A stretch of DNA of 38,170 bases from DASZMX01 sp035551475. Its GTDB lineage: Bacteria > Verrucomicrobiota > Verrucomicrobiia > Limisphaerales > Palsa-1400. The stretch is from NCBI GenBank assembly GCA_035551475.1, contig DASZMX010000060.1, positions 1-38,170 on the forward strand, written 5' to 3'. Of this stretch, positions 1 to 9,781 are shown piece by piece. Position numbers and translations under genes: made by a program. The number at the start of each line of letters is the position of its first letter. The stretch's first letter is position 1. Below the pieces are notes generated by a model. That model saw only the letters and a list, made by a program, of their open reading frames with translations. It was not told the origin of the DNA and did not search any database.

Positions 1-2199
1 TCGCCGAATTCGTTCCTCGTGCCGCCCTCGCAAGCGGTCGTGACGATCACGAACGTGCTCGCCGGAATCAGCTTCTCGTCCCTCTCCTACAATGTGAGCA
101 AGTGCGGCGTGCAGGCTACTGTCACCGCCACTCGCACCGGCCTGACCAATGTCGCGGCCAGCGTGGATTTCGCCACTGGCTCCGGCGGTTCGGCCGTCTT
201 GGGCTCGCACTATCTTGCCACCAATGGCACCTTAACCTTCGCGCCGGGCCAGACGACCGCGAGTTTTGGCGTGACGGTGATCAATGATCATGTCCTCGGG
301 CCCGATCACACGGTCAATCTCAACCTGTCCAATCCGGTCGGCGCGCAATTGCTCAATCCCAGCTCGGCGCAATTGACCATCCAGGAATGCAATGGCTCGT
401 TCGTCGTGCCAGCCGGAACCGCCTTTGTGACGGGTGACATTCTGCCCAATACCGCCGTGTTTTATTCCAATGAAACCGTCACGGTGCTGCTGGCGTTGCG
501 GGACATTGCCGGCGCCAACACGATCGACCTCAAGGCCTCCTTGCAACAAACCAATGGCGTCATTACCAACGGAGTTTCTGGCGGAGTGGCGACGCAGGAT
601 TACGGCGTCCTCATCAAGGGCGGCCCGGCGGTCTCGCGGCCCTTCATCTTCAAGGTGGTTGGCACGAACGGCCAGAACATCATCGCCACGCTGGCCCTGC
701 AGGATGGAACCAATCAGGCGCTCGCTTCCTTCGGATTCACTCTGGGAGGGGTGACCACTTCCTACAGCAACACGACGCTCATCACGATCAAGGACACCAA
801 CGCCGCCTCGCCGTATCCCTCCACCATTACGGTGGGCAACGTCGTCGGCAACATCAGCAAAGTCACCGCCACCTTGAACAACTTCAATCACACCTACGCC
901 AGCGATGTGAACGTAGTGTTGCAGGGGCCGGGCGGGCAATCCATCTTGATGTCCCATGCCGGGCACGGCATCAGCGTGAGCCACGCCAATCTGACCTTTG
1001 ACCAATCCGCCGCGAGCTTCCTGCCGGAGTCCAGCCCGTATTCCAGTGGAACGTATTTGCCGACGGCCTACTCGGATTCCACCGTCGGCCCAATGCCGCC
1101 GCTGCCCTCGGGCGGCCCGGCCGGCCCGTATAACGCGGATTTGTCCACGTTTGTCGGCACGTTGGCCAACGGCAATTGGAACCTCTGGATCTTCGACGAC
1201 AAAGCGCTCGACCACGGAGCCATCAGCAATGGTTGGACGCTCAATCTCAGCGTGGGATCGGTGGTGCCGGAGAACTCTGATCTCGAGGTCACGGTCAATT
1301 CCTCGCCGGTCGCCCCGACCACCAATAACGTCCTCACCTACACCATTGGCGTGACCAATTATGGTCCGGCGGGCGCCACCAATGTCGTGATCAGCGATTT
1401 CCTCGCGCCGTCGGTGGCTTATGTCACCAACAGCTTCAGCGGGGCTGTCAATACCAATGGCCCGCTCACTTTCAGCGTGCCAGTATTGCAAGTGGGCGCC
1501 GGAGTCGCGTTCACCGTCACAGTCGTCCCGACCGCCATTGGCTACACGACCAATGCCGTCACCGCGGTGGCCGATCAGCCGAGCGTGAACGCCAACAGCT
1601 CCATCACGAACTTTGTGTTCGTGGGCGTCCCGAGCGCCGATCTGGGCGTCTCCATCGTTCCTTCCGCCAATCCCGTCATGGTTGGCGCGTTTGTCAATTA
1701 TGTTATCACGCTCACCAACAGCGGTCCCTCCACGGCCGCGGCGGCGACGGTGGTCAATAATCTGCCCGTCGGCTTCAAGCTGATCAGCGCCTCCCCGTCT
1801 GTGGGGGTGATTGTCACCAACGCCTCGACGGTCACTTGGACGGTGCCGAGCTTGAATGCCAACGCCGCCGTCAGCCTGACGGTCACGCTCGAAGCGACGG
1901 CCGCAGGTTCGCCGCTCAACAATGTTTCGGTGACCTCCTCAGTTTACGATCCGGCCAAGGCCAATAACTTCGACTCCGCCAAGACCGAGGTGGATGCGCC
2001 GAGCCTGTCGTTCGGTTTGGTGGGAGGCGCATTGAATTTGAACTGGGCGGGCGCGAGCAGCTACTGGCTCGAGGGCGCCACCAATCTGCCGCCTCCTGGA
2101 ACTTGGGTGCAATTGACGACGCCCGGCGGAGCCACGTCGTACACCCTGAGCCCGACCAACATTTATCACTTCTTCAGGCTCAGGTCGCAACTGCCTTGA
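1..2199 (+). CDS. Secreted modular protein (Calx-beta, P-domain, DUF11 repeats), 5'-truncated
   Basis: The frame is open to the left edge of the window, so the true start lies outside; 732 residues are visible. In order I see a Calx-beta domain (about residues 21-130), a CARDB-like beta-sandwich (about 134-253), a proprotein-convertase P domain (about 256-420, with a DxNVVLQGP-like strand and a GxWNLWIFDD segment), and two DUF11 repeats (about 425-540 and 545-663) with the usual TNxGP signature. A C-terminal beta domain (about 669-732) with a WLEGATNL core ends in FFRLRSQLP. All of these are extracellular or cell-surface folds; no catalytic domain is visible in the part present. The stop is 15 nt before the next gene, which shares the same modules, so the two are probably co-transcribed. 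The function is unknown; adhesion or a surface matrix role is an inference from the domains. Confidence 0.85.
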   Translation, partial: SPNSFLVPPSQAVVTITNVLAGISFSSLSYNVSKCGVQATVTATRTGLTNVAASVDFATGSGGSAVLGSHYLATNGTLTFAPGQTTASFGVTVINDHVLGPDHTVNLNLSNPVGAQLLNPSSAQLTIQECNGSFVVPAGTAFVTGDILPNTAVFYSNETVTVLLALRDIAGANTIDLKASLQQTNGVITNGVSGGVATQDYGVLIKGGPAVSRPFIFKVVGTNGQNIIATLALQDGTNQALASFGFTLGGVTTSYSNTTLITIKDTNAASPYPSTITVGNVVGNISKVTATLNNFNHTYASDVNVVLQGPGGQSILMSHAGHGISVSHANLTFDQSAASFLPESSPYSSGTYLPTAYSDSTVGPMPPLPSGGPAGPYNADLSTFVGTLANGNWNLWIFDDKALDHGAISNGWTLNLSVGSVVPENSDLEVTVNSSPVAPTTNNVLTYTIGVTNYGPAGATNVVISDFLAPSVAYVTNSFSGAVNTNGPLTFSVPVLQVGAGVAFTVTVVPTAIGYTTNAVTAVADQPSVNANSSITNFVFVGVPSADLGVSIVPSANPVMVGAFVNYVITLTNSGPSTAAAATVVNNLPVGFKLISASPSVGVIVTNASTVTWTVPSLNANAAVSLTVTLEATAAGSPLNNVSVTSSVYDPAKANNFDSAKTEVDAPSLSFGLVGGALNLNWAGASSYWLEGATNLPPPGTWVQLTTPGGATSYTLSPTNIYHFFRLRSQLP

Positions 2200-2214
2200 T
2201 TCCGAGAAATCTCC

Positions 2215-5200
2215 ATGAAAAGTCATTCATTAGTCATTGCCTCCAAGCTGGGGGGCGCATTAGTCGTCGCGGGCGTTTCCCTGGCGCTGAGCCTGGGCGC
2301 CGCCACGTCGCTTGCTCCTGAAGCCGCCACGGCCCAAGCCTCCATTTCCTTCCAAAACTGGGCGTCGCGCTACGTCTCCTCCGCCCTTCCGGCCCGCAAC
2401 GGGCTGGCGGCGGAAGGGTTGCAGCTTGCGCAGCAACGCCATGCCCTGTTGAGCGAGTTGATCAGGAGCAATCCACAGAAAGCGCTTGCTCTGGCGCTCC
2501 CGGATGCGACCCTCGCGCAAATGCCCGCCGCCATTCGGCAGGAATTGGAAACTCATTTTTCCACGGTGGGCGATTACTCCGTTTTGGGCGCCGTGCAACA
2601 GCTTCACGGGCCGGCCGTGGCTTCCGTGCAGCGGACGGTTCGCGTGGGCGGCCATTCCTACCACGCCTACGTTTTCGGCCAGCGCGCCACGGCCACCACC
2701 CAGCATCAAGCGCCGCTGCAAGGCATCATTCTGGGTGAGGACGCGGCTCTCGCGGATGCGCCCAGCCAGCCTTCGCCTTTAGGTTTGTCCCCCAACCCTC
2801 TGTCGGCGTGGACGACCGGCTTGAAAAAAGTCTTGGTCCTGCGGGTCGATTTCTCGGATATCCCGGGCGCGCCGGAAGGGCTGACGCAAGCCGCCGTCAC
2901 GAGCGTGGCGGACACAGAGGTCAAGCCTTACTACGCGGTCAGTTCCTACGCCCAAACGAGTTTGAGCAACACGGTTTCCTCGACCGTTTATCGAATGCCG
3001 CAAACGGCCAATTACTATGCGATCAATAATGCCAATGATCAGCTTCATCAGGACGCAGAAACAGCGGCGGCGGTCGATTTCACCATGACGGACTACGACC
3101 GGATCATCGTTTATTTCCCTTTCCTCGGAAACATCGCCAATTCCGGGATCACTTATGGCGGTCTGGCCGAAGTCGCGGGCACGAACGTCTGGTGCAATGG
3201 CGAATTTGATTTCCGCGTGATTGCCCATGAACTGGGACACACCTACGGCCTCTTGCACGGAAATCTTTGGCAGGTCACGGACGGCAATCCCATCAGCGCC
3301 ACAGGCACGGATGTGGAATACGGTGATGACTACGACACGATGGGCGCCAATTTCGCCAACGATCACGCCACCGATTTCAATCCCTGGTTCAAGAACATGC
3401 TGGGATGGATTCCGGACAACAATATCACCACTGTCACCACCGACGGCACGTACCGCCTTTTCGCCTTCGATCATCATAACTCCCTCGCGGCGCCCGGCGA
3501 GTTGCGCGGTCTGGTGATTCCCAAGGACAGCGTCCGCAGTTACTGGATTGGTTATCGCGGCAATTTTGCCCGCACGCAAAATGGCGCCTATATCATTTGG
3601 GGCTACGATTTCAATCGCCAGAGCGACTTGCTCGATATGACCACCCCGGGGCTTTCTGATAGTGACGCCGCGTTGAACGTTGGCGCCACTTTCAGCGATC
3701 CCGCCGCCGGCGACAAGGGTGTCGTCATCACGCCCGTCGCCACCGGCGGCGTTTCACCCAATTTGTATCTCGATGTGAACGTCAACGTCGGCCATCCGCC
3801 GCCTCCGCCGCCCGCGCAGTTGCAGCTCATCACCAATGTGATTTCGGGAGGGAACGGCAATGGGCTGATTGATCCCAATGAATGTAACAACCTGACGGTG
3901 ATTATCACCAACGCCACCTCCACCTTCGCCACGGGCCTGCAAGGGGTTCTCACCTCCGACGCGTATCCCGACATCAGTCTCGGGACGTCGATTGTGCCTT
4001 TTCCCGATGTCCCGCCGCATTCGACGGTGAGTTCCTCCATCCCGTTTTCGATCAGCTCGAGCCCTGATTTTCCGTGCGGCACCCCGGTCAAGCTGGGACT
4101 GACTGTCAAGTACGATCAGGGCGTTTTCGCCACGGATTTGGTCCTGGCGACGGGTGTCGTGGGATCGCCTAACACTTTCGCCAACACTCCTGTGCAACCG
4201 ATTTCGATTCCCACGGGCGCCACCGGTCTTATGGCCCCGGTCACGGTTTCCGGCTTGCAATCGGCGGCCAAAATCACGGTTTCGGCCTATGTCACGGCGC
4301 AATTTGACGCTGGGATGACGCTCAATTTAATCAGCCCCAATGGAACCACGATCGCGCTGGCGTCCGGCGAAGGCGGGTTGGGCGCCAACTTCGGCGCTGG
4401 TTGCGGATTGGGCGCGGCGACTACCTTTGACGATTCCGCCGCCACGGCCATCAGCGCCGGGACGGCGCCTTTTATTGGATCGTTCCTGCCCGAGCAACCG
4501 CTCTCCACCTTCGCCCTGGCGTCCGGCGCCAACCTGAATGGCATCTGGCAGCTGCAGGTGATTGATCAGTTTCCGGGCGATGCGGCCCAGCTCCAGTGCT
4601 GGTCGATGACTGTTACGCCGTATGTTTGCTCTCCCGGCACGGGTTCCTGCGCCGGCTCGGACCTCTCAGTCACGATGGTCGCCCAGCCCAATCCGAGCAT
4701 CAGCGGCAGCAATTTTGTCTGCACCTTGGTTGCCTCCAATTCCGGCCCTAGCGTCGCGACAGATGTCACCGTGCAGCAGGTTTTTGATGGCAGCATCGCC
4801 TACATCACCTCCACCAATCTAAGCCAGGGCTCGGCGTTCGGCGCGGGCAACGGTGTTACCTGGACCGTCGGGGCTCTGCCGGTCGGAGGCGTGGCGACCA
4901 ATTACGTCGTCCTCCTCGCCCGCACCAACGGCCCTACCACCATCACGGCCACGATCGGCTCGCCCAGCCTCGATCCCAACACCCACAATAACGTCGCCTC
5001 CACCACCGTGCTAGTGACACGGCCCGGCGCCGATTTGGGTGTGACGATTGTCGCCCAGCCCAATCCCGTTCTCGAAAACGGACGCCTCACCTACACGGTG
5101 GTGGTCACAAATAACGGCCCCTTCCGGGCGGACAGCGTGCTTCTGACCACGCTGATTCCGAATGCGAATTTCATCTCTGGAACAACCAGCCAGGGCGTTG

Positions 5201-8200
5201 TTGATGCCGGCGGCGTGCAAACACATCTCAACACCATCAATGCCGGCGCTGGCGCCGTGGTCACGCTCGTGGTGAGTCCGGTCGTCACGGGAACGATTTC
5301 CGCCGTGGCGAGCGTCTCGCTGTCGTCGGCCCAGACAGATCCGATCTCCGCCAATAATATTGCGGTTACGACCACGACCGTAAATGCCTCCGCCGATTTG
5401 GCGGTTTCCGCCACCGTGACTCCCAATCCTTCCATCGCCGGCTCGAACGTCTTTTATGTGGCGACGGTCACCAATCGCGGTCCCGCGAACGCGTCCGACG
5501 TTACCCTCAGCCAGGTCTTGCCGCCGGGCAGCCGCTTTGTCTCCAGTTCCGTGAGCGGCTCTGCGCTCCAGACGAACGGCAACACTCTCGTGTGGAGTGT
5601 CGGTGTTCTTTCCAATGGCGTCAGCGCCACGATCACCAACACCATTACCGCTTCCATCAATGTCGGCCCGTCGGCGCCCCCGGCGATCTCCACGTTTACG
5701 ACGCTTGGCCAGCCCGGCGATCCGAACACCAACAACAATGTGTTCGTCTTGAGCACTGTCAACTCAAACGCTTTCATCAAGATTGTCGCGGCGGGCTCCA
5801 CTTTGCTTTCCGGCGGCAGCTCCATCAGCCCGGGTGACAGGGTCACGGTCGCCCTGGCGCTCCAAAATGCCGGCAATATCCCCACGGCCGCCCTGAACGC
5901 GACGCTTTTGGCCGGCGGCGGCGTGACCGCTCCGGCGCCCAGCACGGCGGTGAATTTCGGCGTGGTGGCCCCCGGCGCGATCGTCACCAACACGGTCACA
6001 TTCACAGCGGTCGGCGTGAATGGAGGCGTGATCACGGCCCAAGTGGCGGTGGCGGATGGCGGGGTCAGCCTGGGCAACGTGAGTTTCGTGTTCACACTCC
6101 CGGTCGTCGCGACCTTTTCCAACCCAACCTCGATCAGCATTCCCGATCCCAAATTTGTTCCGTTGCCGGACAGCGGCTATGCCAATCCTTATCCGGCGCC
6201 CATCACGGTTTCCAACATTTCCGGCTTGGTGTCGCAGGTGACTGTCACCATCTCCAACCTGAGTCATGCCTTCCCGAACGACGTCGCGATGCTTCTGGTT
6301 TCGCCGACTGGCTTGAAATCCATTTTGATGGCGGGGGCGCCAGTGGGCTCGCAGGTTTCTCATGCCGATGTCACGTTTGATCAGACCGCCGGTCCTCTTC
6401 CGTCCTCCGGCGCCATTGTTTCGGGCTCCTACCAGCCATTTGATCTCGCTTCGTCTCTCGCTTTCCCCGCGCCGGCGCCAGTTGGGCCGTATCTCGCTGA
6501 CCTGAGTGTGTTCAGCGGAGTTAATCCCAATGGCGTATGGTCGCTCTATGTGCTGGACACGGGCGATGGCGATACGGGCAGCATTGCGGGCGGTTGGTCG
6601 CTGGCGGTTAAGACGATCACCCCTGTCAATCAAGTCGCCGATTTGGGCATTGCCGTTTCAGCCTCTGACACCTCGGTGCTGGCGGGCGGTTCGAACACAT
6701 TTACGGTGACGGTGACGAACGCCGGCCCGAACGCCGCAGTCGCTTCAGTCCTGTCCGCCTCGGCCTCCGGCCAATCGACCACCAATCTGGGTTCGATTGC
6801 GCCCGGCGGATCGCTCACCTACACAACCACGCTGGCCATCACGGGAGTCGGCCTGCAAACCAACCGTTTCACAGTCTTGTCGTCGGTCTTTGACCCGGCG
6901 CCGGCCAATAATTCCGTGACACTTTCCACCACTGGGACGTCGCCCGTGGCCGATGTGGTGGCGCTAATTCCGGCCCCGGTGGGAGCGCCGGTATTTGGCC
7001 GCAACCTGACTTACACCGTGGTGGTGAGCAACGCGGGCCCGCAAGTCGCGCGCAGCGCCACCGGCTCGTTTAGTTTGGCCGGGCTGGGCATTCCGTCCGC
7101 CAGCGTGTCGCAAGGTTCCGTTTTGATTACCACTGCGGCCGTGGCCTGCTCCTTTGGCGACATCGCGGCAGGCAATATCGCCTCCGCGCAAATCACGGTG
7201 GCGCCGCAAGTGATCGGCGCATTGACGAACACTTGGACGGTGGGAACCGCTTCATCGGATCTCAACCTGGCCAATAATACCGCCACCGTCGTCTTGAGTG
7301 CGTTGAACCCCGCTCCCATCGTCACCGGCGGCGGCGCGACGCTTCTGGCGTCAGGCAGCCAGGGGGCGATTTTCTCGAACGCCACGGTTTCCATGAGTTT
7401 GGTTTTGTCCAACATTGGTTACCTGCCCACGACAAATCTGGTCGCCACCTTGCAAGCCAGCGGCGGCGTCACTCCGGTGACCACGAGCCAAAATTATGGC
7501 GTGATCGCGGCGGGAGCCTCCAAGGCTGAACCGTTTACGTTTGTGACGCGCGGCGCGCCTGGCGCCACGGTTACGGCGACGCTCGCCTTGACAGACGGCG
7601 CGTTCTCTTATGGCACGGCGACGTTCTCGTTTGTTTTGCCGAGCAGCCTGTCGGTTTCCAATGGCGGCGCGATTGTGATTCCCAGCTTCGGCCCGGCCAC
7701 GCCTTATCCGTCCGCGATCATGGTTTCGCAGGCGCAAGGTGTGGTTAGCAAGGTGACGGCGACGCTGCATGGATTCTCGCATTCGTTCCCGAAAGATGTC
7801 AGCGCGTTGCTGGTGAGTCCGCAAGGTGAATCGGCCGTCCTGATGGCGCATACCGGCGGGGCTTACAGCGTGACCAATCTCACGCTGACCTTCGACGACG
7901 CGGCCAGCAACTCGCTTCCGTCCACCTTCCTGTCGAGCGGAACGTATCTCGGCACCGAACTGGCTCCGATCCCGGTGTTCCCCGGCTTCACGGCGGTGTA
8001 CAACACTTCCTTGTCCGTGTTCGAGGGAGCCGATCCGAACGGCGCCTGGGCGCTTTACGTGAATGATGATTCTGCCGGCAATGACGGCGTGATCAGCCAG
8101 GGTTGGAGCCTGAACTTCTCCCTGGTCTCGCCGGTCAATCCGATTTCTCGTTTGGCCGTCCTGGTCAGCCATGCGCCGGCGACCGTCCTGGTCAACAATG

Positions 8201-8736
8201 TTCTGAATTATCAAATCGTGGTGACGAACCTTGGCCCGACCAACGCGGAATCTGTGGTTTTGACCACGACCATTCCGACCAGCGCGATCATCACCGGCGC
8301 TTCCGCCTCCCAAGGCAGCGTGGCGCCTGCCGTGAACGGCGTGGTGACGGCGAATCTCGGCACTATTCCAGCGAATGAAGCGGTGGTGGTGAACATCACG
8401 GCCATTCCCACGGTAACGGGCTCGCTCATTAGCAGCTCCACTGTTTCCACCACGAGCCTAGATCCCTTCGGCGGCCCGTTCCTGCCGGTCGGCGATGTGG
8501 CGTTGGTCACCAGCCTGACGCCTTCCTCCTGGCAGGCTTCACTGGCGGGCACGAATGTGCAGTTGACGTTGACCGGCCAATCCGGCCAGACCTACGTGAT
8601 CGAAAGCTCCACCGATCTCGTGCATTGGACTTCCATGTCCGCCCCGTTGAACGGCTCGAGCTATTCGTTCACCGTCTCCGGCGCCGACACCAACGCGCCG
8701 CAGATGTTCTATCGCGCGGTGCACATGCCGCAATAG
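2215..8736 (+). CDS. Giant secreted M11-like zinc metallopeptidase with P-domain and DUF11 repeats
   Basis: This 2173-residue exported protein starts at an ATG 15 nt after the upstream stop, with a long hydrophobic signal region (about residues 8-40). A propeptide-like stretch precedes a metallopeptidase domain (about 204-526) carrying HELGHTYGLLH at 338-348 and a YDTMG Met-turn (Met376), the pattern of gametolysin-type M11 metzincins. A proline-rich linker follows, then a P domain (about 651-802), three DUF11 repeats (816-1184), a CARDB-like module (1190-1299), a second P domain (1302-1469), two DUF11 repeats (1476-1696), a second CARDB-like module (1706-1809), a third P domain (1812-1972), a DUF11 repeat (1977-2096) and a terminal domain (2101-2173) with a YVIESSTDLVHW core ending FYRAVHMPQ. 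The likely role is extracellular protein degradation by a surface-attached or released protease; the substrate is not evident. Domain borders are by eye. Confidence 0.9.
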   Translation: MKSHSLVIASKLGGALVVAGVSLALSLGAATSLAPEAATAQASISFQNWASRYVSSALPARNGLAAEGLQLAQQRHALLSELIRSNPQKALALALPDATLAQMPAAIRQELETHFSTVGDYSVLGAVQQLHGPAVASVQRTVRVGGHSYHAYVFGQRATATTQHQAPLQGIILGEDAALADAPSQPSPLGLSPNPLSAWTTGLKKVLVLRVDFSDIPGAPEGLTQAAVTSVADTEVKPYYAVSSYAQTSLSNTVSSTVYRMPQTANYYAINNANDQLHQDAETAAAVDFTMTDYDRIIVYFPFLGNIANSGITYGGLAEVAGTNVWCNGEFDFRVIAHELGHTYGLLHGNLWQVTDGNPISATGTDVEYGDDYDTMGANFANDHATDFNPWFKNMLGWIPDNNITTVTTDGTYRLFAFDHHNSLAAPGELRGLVIPKDSVRSYWIGYRGNFARTQNGAYIIWGYDFNRQSDLLDMTTPGLSDSDAALNVGATFSDPAAGDKGVVITPVATGGVSPNLYLDVNVNVGHPPPPPPAQLQLITNVISGGNGNGLIDPNECNNLTVIITNATSTFATGLQGVLTSDAYPDISLGTSIVPFPDVPPHSTVSSSIPFSISSSPDFPCGTPVKLGLTVKYDQGVFATDLVLATGVVGSPNTFANTPVQPISIPTGATGLMAPVTVSGLQSAAKITVSAYVTAQFDAGMTLNLISPNGTTIALASGEGGLGANFGAGCGLGAATTFDDSAATAISAGTAPFIGSFLPEQPLSTFALASGANLNGIWQLQVIDQFPGDAAQLQCWSMTVTPYVCSPGTGSCAGSDLSVTMVAQPNPSISGSNFVCTLVASNSGPSVATDVTVQQVFDGSIAYITSTNLSQGSAFGAGNGVTWTVGALPVGGVATNYVVLLARTNGPTTITATIGSPSLDPNTHNNVASTTVLVTRPGADLGVTIVAQPNPVLENGRLTYTVVVTNNGPFRADSVLLTTLIPNANFISGTTSQGVVDAGGVQTHLNTINAGAGAVVTLVVSPVVTGTISAVASVSLSSAQTDPISANNIAVTTTTVNASADLAVSATVTPNPSIAGSNVFYVATVTNRGPANASDVTLSQVLPPGSRFVSSSVSGSALQTNGNTLVWSVGVLSNGVSATITNTITASINVGPSAPPAISTFTTLGQPGDPNTNNNVFVLSTVNSNAFIKIVAAGSTLLSGGSSISPGDRVTVALALQNAGNIPTAALNATLLAGGGVTAPAPSTAVNFGVVAPGAIVTNTVTFTAVGVNGGVITAQVAVADGGVSLGNVSFVFTLPVVATFSNPTSISIPDPKFVPLPDSGYANPYPAPITVSNISGLVSQVTVTISNLSHAFPNDVAMLLVSPTGLKSILMAGAPVGSQVSHADVTFDQTAGPLPSSGAIVSGSYQPFDLASSLAFPAPAPVGPYLADLSVFSGVNPNGVWSLYVLDTGDGDTGSIAGGWSLAVKTITPVNQVADLGIAVSASDTSVLAGGSNTFTVTVTNAGPNAAVASVLSASASGQSTTNLGSIAPGGSLTYTTTLAITGVGLQTNRFTVLSSVFDPAPANNSVTLSTTGTSPVADVVALIPAPVGAPVFGRNLTYTVVVSNAGPQVARSATGSFSLAGLGIPSASVSQGSVLITTAAVACSFGDIAAGNIASAQITVAPQVIGALTNTWTVGTASSDLNLANNTATVVLSALNPAPIVTGGGATLLASGSQGAIFSNATVSMSLVLSNIGYLPTTNLVATLQASGGVTPVTTSQNYGVIAAGASKAEPFTFVTRGAPGATVTATLALTDGAFSYGTATFSFVLPSSLSVSNGGAIVIPSFGPATPYPSAIMVSQAQGVVSKVTATLHGFSHSFPKDVSALLVSPQGESAVLMAHTGGAYSVTNLTLTFDDAASNSLPSTFLSSGTYLGTELAPIPVFPGFTAVYNTSLSVFEGADPNGAWALYVNDDSAGNDGVISQGWSLNFSLVSPVNPISRLAVLVSHAPATVLVNNVLNYQIVVTNLGPTNAESVVLTTTIPTSAIITGASASQGSVAPAVNGVVTANLGTIPANEAVVVNITAIPTVTGSLISSSTVSTTSLDPFGGPFLPVGDVALVTSLTPSSWQASLAGTNVQLTLTGQSGQTYVIESSTDLVHWTSMSAPLNGSSYSFTVSGADTNAPQMFYRAVHMPQ

Positions 8737-8743
8737 CGGATCC

Positions 8744-9325
8744 ATGAGGCTGCTTGGTGTCACCGGCGGAATCGGCATGGGAAAATCCGCCGTCGCCGAG
8801 GCGCTGCGCGCCAGCGGAACGCCCGTGGTGGATACCGATGCTATCGCCCGTCAACTCACCCAGCCCGGCTCTCCGGCGGTGGCCGAAATAGCGCGGGTGT
8901 TTGGGGCTTCGGTTTTGCGTCCCGACGGCTCCTTGAATCGCGGGGAATTGGCGCGCGTGGTGTTTCAGGACGACCAGGCGCGCGCCGCGCTCGAATCCAT
9001 GCTGCATCCCCCCATCCGCGCCGCCTGGATCGCGGAGGCCGCGCGCTGGCGCGCTTCCGGCGCCACGGTGGGCGTGGTGGTCATTCCGCTGCTTTTCGAA
9101 ACCGGCGCGCAATCCCATTTCAACGCTGTCGTATGTGTTGCCTGTTCCGCCGCGACCCAGGAACGGCGGTTGCGCGAGCGCGGTTGGGCGCCGCGTGACA
9201 TCGCCGGGCGCCTCGCCGCCCAATGGCCCATCGAGAAGAAAATCGCCGCCGCGCAGCACGTCATCTGGACGGACACCACGCTGGAGGTCACGGGCGCGCA
9301 AGCGGCCAGGATCGTGGGGCGGTGA
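8744..9325 (+). CDS. coaE: Dephospho-CoA kinase
   Basis: CoaE phosphorylates dephospho-CoA with ATP in the last step of coenzyme A synthesis, in the cytoplasm. The 193-residue product has the P-loop GGIGMGKS at residues 8-15, followed by the VVDTDAIAR segment (Asp30/Asp32) typical of the family, and VIPLLFETG in the middle. Its length is normal for CoaE. The ATG is 7 nt after the stop of the giant peptidase gene, so it may be transcribed from that unit although the functions are unrelated. It converges on the Fur-family gene, with 7 nt between the two stop codons and no clear terminator between them. Confidence 0.95.
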   Translation: MRLLGVTGGIGMGKSAVAEALRASGTPVVDTDAIARQLTQPGSPAVAEIARVFGASVLRPDGSLNRGELARVVFQDDQARAALESMLHPPIRAAWIAEAARWRASGATVGVVVIPLLFETGAQSHFNAVVCVACSAATQERRLRERGWAPRDIAGRLAAQWPIEKKIAAAQHVIWTDTTLEVTGAQAARIVGR

Positions 9326-9332
9326 AGCGATT

Positions 9333-9779
9333 CTATTGACAGGAAGGGCAGACGCCGAAGAATTCCAGCTTGTGCGTGACGCTTTTGAAGCCGTTGCGGC
9401 GCTCAATTTTCTCCTGCAACTCCTGGGGGAAACAATCGTCAATTTCCACCACGCCGGCGCAGCGTATGCAAACCAGGTGATGGTGGTGTCCGTCTTCCCC
9501 GGCGGTGACCATTTCGTAGCGGGCCACGCCATCGCCAAAATCAAAGCGTTTGACCAGGCCGAGGCTCTCGAGGAGATGGAGCGAGCGGTAAATCGTGGCG
9601 AGATCGCAATCGCCTTTGCCGATGCGTTCGAAAAGTTCCTTGCAGCTCATGGGGCTGCGTTTTTCCGCGAGGACTTTCAGGAGCGCCTGGCGCGGCCCGG
9701 TCAGGCGGCGTGATTTTTGCCGCAGACAATCCGCCGCCTCGCTCGCGCTCGCCGCTTCATGGGAATGGCGATGTTTCAT
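9333..9779 (-). CDS. Fur-family metal-dependent repressor, probably Zur
   Basis: This 148-residue Fur-superfamily regulator has an N-terminal winged helix (about residues 15-90, with DLATIYRSLHLLESLGLVKR as recognition region) and a C-terminal metal and dimer domain. A His run (98-101) precedes CIRC (Cys104, Cys107), and CPSC (Cys144, Cys147) lies at the end, giving the structural zinc site. I chose the ATG at 9779 because GGAG lies 5 nt upstream; a GTG at 9785 overlapping the previous stop is the alternative and adds two residues. The gene sits directly behind a ZIP metal transporter whose promoter region carries a Zur/Nur-like palindrome, so zinc-responsive repression of that operon, including itself, is the likely role. 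Fur or PerR function cannot be excluded from sequence alone. Confidence 0.88.
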   Translation of the reverse strand: MKHRHSHEAASASEAADCLRQKSRRLTGPRQALLKVLAEKRSPMSCKELFERIGKGDCDLATIYRSLHLLESLGLVKRFDFGDGVARYEMVTAGEDGHHHHLVCIRCAGVVEIDDCFPQELQEKIERRNGFKSVTHKLEFFGVCPSCQ

Positions 9780-9781
9780 GG

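Noticed and set aside
232..1491. 419-residue minus-strand ORF
   Set aside because: Antisense to the domain-rich secreted protein; composition is Arg/Gly/His-rich with no recognisable domain, a typical shadow of GC-rich third positions.
7351..8313. 320-residue minus-strand ORF
   Set aside because: Antisense to the giant peptidase gene and made of Arg/His-rich sequence without motifs.
4660..8500. Long-range repeats that could be taken for a DNA repeat array
   Set aside because: They are diverged protein-domain repeats (DUF11, P domain) in a continuous reading frame, not CRISPR or mobile-element repeats.
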